From: Phycisphaerales bacterium
Lineage (GTDB): Bacteria > Planctomycetota > Phycisphaerae > Tepidisphaerales > Tepidisphaeraceae
Length of the DNA: 19,427 nt
Assembly (NCBI GenBank): GCA_028288775.1
Contig: JAQGHP010000793.1
Span: 1-19,427 of the forward strand
Direction: 5' to 3'
Positions 14,962 to 19,427 of this stretch are shown in pieces; positions within the stretch are counted from its first letter, which is position 1; the number at the start of each line of letters is the position of its first letter. The translations under genes and the position numbers were made by a program. The notes below the pieces were generated by a model. It did not search any database. It had not been told where the DNA came from and worked only from the letters and a program-made list of their open reading frames with translations.

Positions 14962-17511
14962 CTAGTGATTGAACGAAAATTCCTTCGTATTGATCAGCGC
15001 CCAGATCACGTCCTCGTACGCAGCCTGCTTTTTCTTCGCGGCGTTTTCCTTGGCGTCGCCTTTGGCGGCGGAGCGTTCGATGTAACCCACAGCCGCGGCG
15101 ACTTCGCTCACGTCCGGCTCGCGGCTGAAGGCCAGCCGGTAGAGCTCGTGGACCTTGTCCTCATCGCTCCGGGTAACGTCCGCAGCGAGCTTCGCGGCGC
15201 GACCTTCCGGGGCGGCGACCTTTTCGTGAAGGTCTTTCGCGTTCAAAAGGTGAAGGCTTTGGGCGAGGCTCGGTTCCTGCGAACGTTCGCATTCGCAGGC
15301 GCTGCTGGAATCCGGGCGGCCGAAGACCTGGAGGAAATAGGTGTTGGCGTTGAAGCTGTTGTCGGGCAGTTGCACCGCGCGGGTGCCCGCGGGCATCGCG
15401 TCGAATTTGCTGGGGATTCCGGCCACTACGTCCACGGAGTCGAGCAGCACCTCCGCCGGCACCCGTCGGGGGTAGAAGCGGGAGAAGTTCTGCTTGTCGA
15501 TCGCGTTGTACTCGTTGGGCGTGGAGTCGAGCTGGTAGGTGCGCGAACGGCAGATCGTGCGGACCAGCTCCTTCAAGTCGAAATTGCTGTCGGTGAAATG
15601 CTTTGCCAGGGCGTCGAGCAATTCGGGATTGGTCGGCGGGTTGGTCTCGCGCATGTCGTCCTCGGGGTCGACGATGCCGCGGCCGAAGAAATGCTTCCAG
15701 TACCGGTTGACCAGCGACCGGGCGAAGAAGGGATTCTCCTTGCGCGTCATCCAGTCGGCCAGCAGCACGCGCGGGTCCTGCTCGACGGGAACGTCGAGGG
15801 GCGTTTCGCCTAGGCCCGCGGGCTTCACCAATTGCTTCGTCTTGGTGTTGGTCGCAGCGGGCACGCCGCGACGGTGAAAGACGATGTCATCGCCCGTCTG
15901 CGCGTTGCCCTTGCGGCCGACGCGCGAGAAGAACGCCGAGAACTGGTAGTAGTCCTGCTGGCTCCATTTCTCGAACGGGTGGTGGTGGCACTGGGCACAC
16001 TGCAGGCGCATTCCCATGAAGAGCTGCGCCACGTCTTCCAATTGCTGGTTGGGCTCCTTCACCTGGCGGTACCAGCCGACGGCCGGGTTGCCGTCCACGT
16101 CGCCGGTGGCGGTGATCACCTCGCGGACGAACTGGTCGTAGGGCTTGTTGGCATACAGACTGTCGCGCACCCAGTCGTGGAATTCGAACGTCCCTCGGGC
16201 GTAGGTCGCCTGCACGCGCTTGTTGCGCAGGAGCGAGGACCAGGTGTTGGCGAAATAGTCGGCGTAGTCGGTGCCGGAAAGGAGCGCGTCAATCAGCTTG
16301 TCGCGCTTGGCCGGGTTGTTATCGATGATGAACTGTTGGGACTCTTCGGCGGTCGGCATACGGCCGGCGATGTCGAGCGTCACCCGCCGAATGAACGTCG
16401 CGTCGGGGCAGACCTCCGACGGGGGCATCCCCACTTCCTTGAGCTTCTTGAAAACCAATTCGTCGATGAAATTGGCGGCGGACGGGAGCTTATCAGTCGG
16501 CGCGCCCAGCGGCACTGTCGCCCGGCAGACCGAGACCTTGCCCTGGTATCGCACCATCACCGCCACGTCGCCCGGCTGCTGGAGGATCTGCACGTGGCCG
16601 TCGGCATCGACCTTGGCCATTTCCGTTTCGTTCGCGGCGTAGAGGGATTCGCGCGTGACGTCCTCGGCCGACCCGTCTGTGTACCGTGCGGTGACGACGA
16701 GCTGCTGATTGCCGCCGCGACTCATCACGCGTTGTGGCGGGAAGACCTCGATCTTCGCGACGGTCGGCGCATCGGCTTTGCCGTAGGGCATTCCCTGGGC
16801 GATCCAGCGGGCGATGAGGCGGTAATCATCGGTGCCAGCGTCGAGGCGCTTGCCTCCGCCATGCGGGAGGGTGCCGGTGGCCTTGAGAAGCAGCAGGCTG
16901 CGATCCGGGGCGGCGGGGAAGAGCCGCCGGCCGCGGGCTTCCTTGACCAGGTGCTCGTAATCTTCCGCCGGCTCGAAGCCCAGGAGCGAGAGCTTGAATC
17001 CGTTCTGCCCGCTGAGTTTTCCGTGGCAGCCGCCCGAGTTGCAGCCGAGCTTCGTGAAGACCGGGACGACACGGTTGGGGAAATTGACGGGGGCCGGCGT
17101 GGCGAACTGCTCGACCGTCACGGGCAACGTGGCGGCGGAGTTGTCGCTGGCCTTCACGGTGATGATCGCGGAGCCATCGCTGATCGCGGTGACGAGACCG
17201 TTGCGGTCGACTTCGACAATTCCCGGGGGCGCCACTTCGTATCGCACTTCACGGGTCAGATCGCGCTGCGCGCCGGAGGCGAAGGAACCGGTGACGACGA
17301 GTTGCTGGCGGGCGTCTGCGCCGTGGAGTTTCAGGGCGGTAAGGGTGGGATCGCCGGGGCAGATCGCGAGGGAATTAAGCGCGCCGAGGTCCTGGATCGC
17401 GACCTGCTTCGCGCTTGTAGACTGGTCGGCGGCGCGCGTCGATCCGACGGCGGCTAGCGCGATGGACAAGCCGATGAAGATTGTGAGAGATCGCATTTCG
17501 CTCCGTCTCAT
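14962..17511 (-). CDS. Exported DUF1549/DUF1553 protein with cytochrome-like motifs and Ig-like domains
   Basis: From ATG 17511 the protein has 849 residues. A signal peptide spans about 7-27 (IFIGLSIALAAVG). Residues 45-135 form a bacterial Ig-like (Big_2-type) domain (SDGSAIITVKASDN). A planctomycete cytochrome-type segment follows with LGCNSGGCHGKLSG (C157, C162, H163; a CX4CH spacing), then another Ig-like unit (252-333). DUF1549 covers about 344-560, with LQCAQCHHHPFEKWSQQDYY (C505, C508, H509; CXXCH), and DUF1553 about 598-830, with NPFFARSLVNRYWKHFFGRG. These domain pairs are a planctomycete hallmark; function is unknown, haem binding is inferred. Another ATG at 17496 has a closer GGAG. 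The frame extends upstream to 17697, but this only translates the palindromes at 17553-17702, so I start at 17511. Its closest partner is the upstream DUF1501 gene. Confidence 0.9.
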   Translation of the reverse strand: MRRSEMRSLTIFIGLSIALAAVGSTRAADQSTSAKQVAIQDLGALNSLAICPGDPTLTALKLHGADARQQLVVTGSFASGAQRDLTREVRYEVAPPGIVEVDRNGLVTAISDGSAIITVKASDNSAATLPVTVEQFATPAPVNFPNRVVPVFTKLGCNSGGCHGKLSGQNGFKLSLLGFEPAEDYEHLVKEARGRRLFPAAPDRSLLLLKATGTLPHGGGKRLDAGTDDYRLIARWIAQGMPYGKADAPTVAKIEVFPPQRVMSRGGNQQLVVTARYTDGSAEDVTRESLYAANETEMAKVDADGHVQILQQPGDVAVMVRYQGKVSVCRATVPLGAPTDKLPSAANFIDELVFKKLKEVGMPPSEVCPDATFIRRVTLDIAGRMPTAEESQQFIIDNNPAKRDKLIDALLSGTDYADYFANTWSSLLRNKRVQATYARGTFEFHDWVRDSLYANKPYDQFVREVITATGDVDGNPAVGWYRQVKEPNQQLEDVAQLFMGMRLQCAQCHHHPFEKWSQQDYYQFSAFFSRVGRKGNAQTGDDIVFHRRGVPAATNTKTKQLVKPAGLGETPLDVPVEQDPRVLLADWMTRKENPFFARSLVNRYWKHFFGRGIVDPEDDMRETNPPTNPELLDALAKHFTDSNFDLKELVRTICRSRTYQLDSTPNEYNAIDKQNFSRFYPRRVPAEVLLDSVDVVAGIPSKFDAMPAGTRAVQLPDNSFNANTYFLQVFGRPDSSSACECERSQEPSLAQSLHLLNAKDLHEKVAAPEGRAAKLAADVTRSDEDKVHELYRLAFSREPDVSEVAAAVGYIERSAAKGDAKENAAKKKQAAYEDVIWALINTKEFSFNH

Positions 17512-17552
17512 TTCGATCGTCTCTTTGAGCCGAAAGTTCTTTAGGCTCTGGT

Positions 17553-17780
17553 TCTCTCTCCCTCGTACCCGGGGAAGAGGGTTAGGGTGAGGGGCAGAAC
17601 GTCGAGGTGCGCCAGTATCCCGAACCACGTAGGGTGGGCGTACTCGCCCACCATTCGTCCACCGCTTGAGCGTCAGACGGTGGGCGAGTACACCCACCCT
17701 ACATGGTCTTCTCGCGAATCACACCACTTCACGCTCGGCCCCTCACCCCTACCCTCTCCCCCGAGTACGAGGGAGAAGGA
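17553..17780. repeat. Large inverted repeat with nested 74-bp palindrome
   Basis: The left arm (about 17553-17597, CTCTCCCTCGTACCCGGGGA and onward to TAGGGTGAGGGGC) is largely the reverse complement of the right arm (about 17738-17780). Its flank GAACGTCGAG also occurs in the repeat at 8971-9105. The 74-bp element 17629-17702 sits in the loop. The whole lies in the 296-base gap between the DUF1501 and DUF1549 genes. Confidence 0.82.
17629..17702. repeat. 74-bp palindromic element, copy B (GTAGGGTGGG family)
   Basis: The arms GTAGGGTGGGCGTACTCGCC and their near reverse complement at the right end bound a central loop that differs from copy A (60-133). Length is the same, 74 bp. Each arm folds alone as GGTGGGCG/CGCCCACC with a GTAC-containing apex. 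Confidence 0.87.
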
Positions 17781-17807
17781 GAAGAGTTTTCTAGGCTCTC
17801 GCCAAAG

Positions 17808-19115
17808 CTACCCGACCAGCTCGCGGACCGGCTGATATCCGTCCACCAGGTACTGTGGCCGACCAGCCAAATCCGGCAGCGTGATCTTGCTCGTGTCGAG
17901 GCCCAGGTTGTGGTAGAGCGTGGCGAAAACTTCGCCGAATTGGACGGGGCGGTCGGTGACTTCGCCGGCGAGGCGGTCGGTGACGCCGATGGCCTGGCCG
18001 GCATGCATTCCGCCGCCCGCCATCAGCGCGCCGGTGACCCGCGGCCAGTGGTCGCGGCCGTCGCCGTTGGTGATCTTCGGGCTGCGGCCGAATTCGCCCC
18101 AGACCAAGACCGTCACGTCCTTGTCCAGCCCGCGGTCGTACAGGTCCTGCACGAGCGCTGACACGCCGACGTCCAGCCGCGGCAATTGCTCCTTCATCGT
18201 CTTGAAGTTATTGCTGTGCGTGTCCCATCCGCCGAAGGCGAGCGTCACACAGCGTGCCCCGGCCTCGACGAGCCGGCGGGCGACGAGGAACTGCTCCAAC
18301 GATTTGGAATCACCCTTCTGCTTCCCGTACCGTTCAAGGGTCTTGGCGTCTTCCTTCTTGACGTCGAGGGCATCGACCAATTTGCTGCTCGTGAGCACGT
18401 CCATGGCCTGGCGCTCGAAGGCGTCCATTCCCTGCATTTTGCCGCTGGTGTCCGCGTCGCGCCGGAAGCGGTCGAGGCTGTCGAGCAGGGCCTTGCGGTC
18501 GGAGAGGCGGTCGAGATTGACGCCGTTGAGCACCATGTCGGCCTTCCCCTTGCCCGAGGGCTGGAACGGCTCGTGTGCGACTCCCAAAAAGCCGCTGGCG
18601 TTGGTGGTCGAGGAGCCCATGCTGCCCGAGATCGCGATGTATGGGGGGACTGCGGGGTCGGTCGCGCCCTGGAGTTTGGAGGCGCAGGAGCCCAGGGCCG
18701 GCCATCCGCCGGGCGGCATCTGTTTTTTCGTGCGGCCGGTGAGGCACTGGAAGGCGCTGTGGTCGCCTTCGGAGCCGACGAGCGACCGCATGACGATGAA
18801 CTTTTCCATCATCGCAGCGATCCGCGGCATATGCTCGCAGATCTGAATGCCCGATACGCTGGTGGCGATGGGGTTAAATTCGCCGCGTACTTCGGAGGGC
18901 GCGCCGGGCTTGAGGTCGTACATGTCCTGGTGCGACGGCCCGCCGGGCAGGTAGACCATGATCACCGCTTTTTGCGAGCGTCGGCCCGAGCGAGCTTCGG
19001 CGCGGAGGATGCTCGGGAGCGAGAGGCCCGCGAGTCCGATCGCGCCGATCTTGAGGAAGTTTCGCCGGGAAACTCCGTCACAAAAACGGGAGGCCGAACC
19101 GTAGACGGTGAGCAT
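17808..19115 (-). CDS. DUF1501 protein with Tat-type signal
   Basis: The 435-residue protein begins with a twin-arginine motif (SRRNFLK, R17-R18) and a hydrophobic stretch IGAIGLAGLSLPSI, so it is probably exported folded. DUF1501 is a distant relative of the alkaline phosphatase/sulfatase fold: VYLPGGPSHQDMYDLKPGAP (near 54), MRSLVGSEGDHSAFQCLTG, GGWDTHSNN and VLVWGEFGRSPK, with GRDHWPRV and AGGGMHAGQAIG close behind. It is about the usual length for the family. The role is not established; in planctomycetes it nearly always travels with DUF1549/DUF1553 genes, as here. The ATG at 19115 has AAAGGACC upstream. Only 27 bases separate it from a second DUF1501 gene upstream, so the two are probably co-transcribed, and the downstream 296-base repeat-filled gap may tune expression of the following genes. 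Confidence 0.93.
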   Translation of the reverse strand: MLTVYGSASRFCDGVSRRNFLKIGAIGLAGLSLPSILRAEARSGRRSQKAVIMVYLPGGPSHQDMYDLKPGAPSEVRGEFNPIATSVSGIQICEHMPRIAAMMEKFIVMRSLVGSEGDHSAFQCLTGRTKKQMPPGGWPALGSCASKLQGATDPAVPPYIAISGSMGSSTTNASGFLGVAHEPFQPSGKGKADMVLNGVNLDRLSDRKALLDSLDRFRRDADTSGKMQGMDAFERQAMDVLTSSKLVDALDVKKEDAKTLERYGKQKGDSKSLEQFLVARRLVEAGARCVTLAFGGWDTHSNNFKTMKEQLPRLDVGVSALVQDLYDRGLDKDVTVLVWGEFGRSPKITNGDGRDHWPRVTGALMAGGGMHAGQAIGVTDRLAGEVTDRPVQFGEVFATLYHNLGLDTSKITLPDLAGRPQYLVDGYQPVRELVG

Positions 19116-19142
19116 AACGGTCCTTTCATTGTTCGGCGGCTA

Positions 19143-19427
19143 TTACACCAGCTCGCGCAGGGGCTGGCAGCCGTCGACGAGGTATTGCGGGCGGCCCGAG
19201 AGATCGGGCAATGTGACTTTGGCTACATCAATGCCGAGATTGTGATAGAGGGTCGCGAAGACTTCGCCGAACTCGACGGGCCGGGCGGTGGCTTCGCCGC
19301 CCAGGCGGTCGGTCGCGCCGATGACCTGGCCCGTTTTCATGCCGCCCCCCGCGAGCAAGGCGCAGGAGACGCGCGGCCAATGGTCGCGGCCGCCTTCTTT
19401 ATTGATGCTCGGGCTGCGGCCGAACTC
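19143..19427 (-). CDS. Second DUF1501 protein, C-terminal part only (cut by window edge)
   Basis: The last 94 residues of a gene that begins beyond the right edge. It starts in the window at EFGRSPSINKEGGRDHWPRV and runs to QPLRELV. Over this stretch about three quarters of residues match the neighbouring DUF1501 protein by eye (shared GRDHWPRV, AGGGM, FGEVFATLYHNLG, GRPQYLVDG). It is a paralogue upstream in the same transcription unit. The absence of a start here is due to the window, not to a broken gene. The Tat signal and catalytic-like N-terminal motifs cannot be checked. Confidence 0.92.
   Translation of the reverse strand, partial: EFGRSPSINKEGGRDHWPRVSCALLAGGGMKTGQVIGATDRLGGEATARPVEFGEVFATLYHNLGIDVAKVTLPDLSGRPQYLVDGCQPLRELV

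Noticed and set aside
15832..17457. A 541-codon open frame on the plus strand
   Set aside because: It is antisense to the DUF1549/DUF1553 gene, low in recognisable motifs, and explained by high-GC codon bias of the real gene.

Overview
The window is high-GC bacterial DNA that almost certainly comes from a member of the phylum Planctomycetota. The main evidence is the right half: a run of minus-strand genes for DUF1501, DUF1549/DUF1553, PPC-domain and planctomycete-type cytochrome c proteins, a set that is characteristic of and often amplified in this phylum. A DUF1080 protein and abundant GC-rich palindromic intergenic repeats fit the same origin. The sequence does not settle class or genus.

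Left half (1-8871, all plus strand). A nested palindrome (1-275) and a terminator-like hairpin (366-399) precede an RsbU/SpoIIE-type PP2C phosphatase (519-1490). A 499-base gap with an 8-bp tandem repeat folding onto an inverted counterpart leads to an AI-2E/UPF0118-family membrane protein (1990-4083) with an unusual 300-residue soluble C-terminal extension. An old-yellow-enzyme NamA-like oxidoreductase follows at 4111-5181, then an exported DUF1080 protein (5367-6131), a small unrecognised protein (6290-6622) and a fused trehalose-6-phosphate synthase/phosphatase (6655-8871). These look like stress-signalling, redox and osmoprotection functions, but only the last two are spaced closely enough to suggest co-transcription.

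Right half (9332-19427, all minus strand, transcribed right to left). The order is a DUF1501 protein (cut by the window edge), a second DUF1501 paralogue with a Tat-type signal, a DUF1549/DUF1553 protein with two haem-binding-type motifs, a PPC/TIG-like surface protein, and a cytochrome c protein in which two complete seven-bladed WD40 propellers are joined by a charged helical rod of about 260 residues. All full-length members carry export signals, so together they probably form an envelope-associated assembly, perhaps redox-active. The function of this set is not established. The two halves converge at 8872-9331.

The intergenic spaces hold at least three families of palindromic, REP/BIME-like elements. 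Two of them share a GTACYC hairpin apex and are found nested one inside the other at two separate places; the third sits in opposite orientation on either side of the PPC gene. They also make spurious N-terminal extensions on two open frames, so start sites there were chosen downstream of the repeats.
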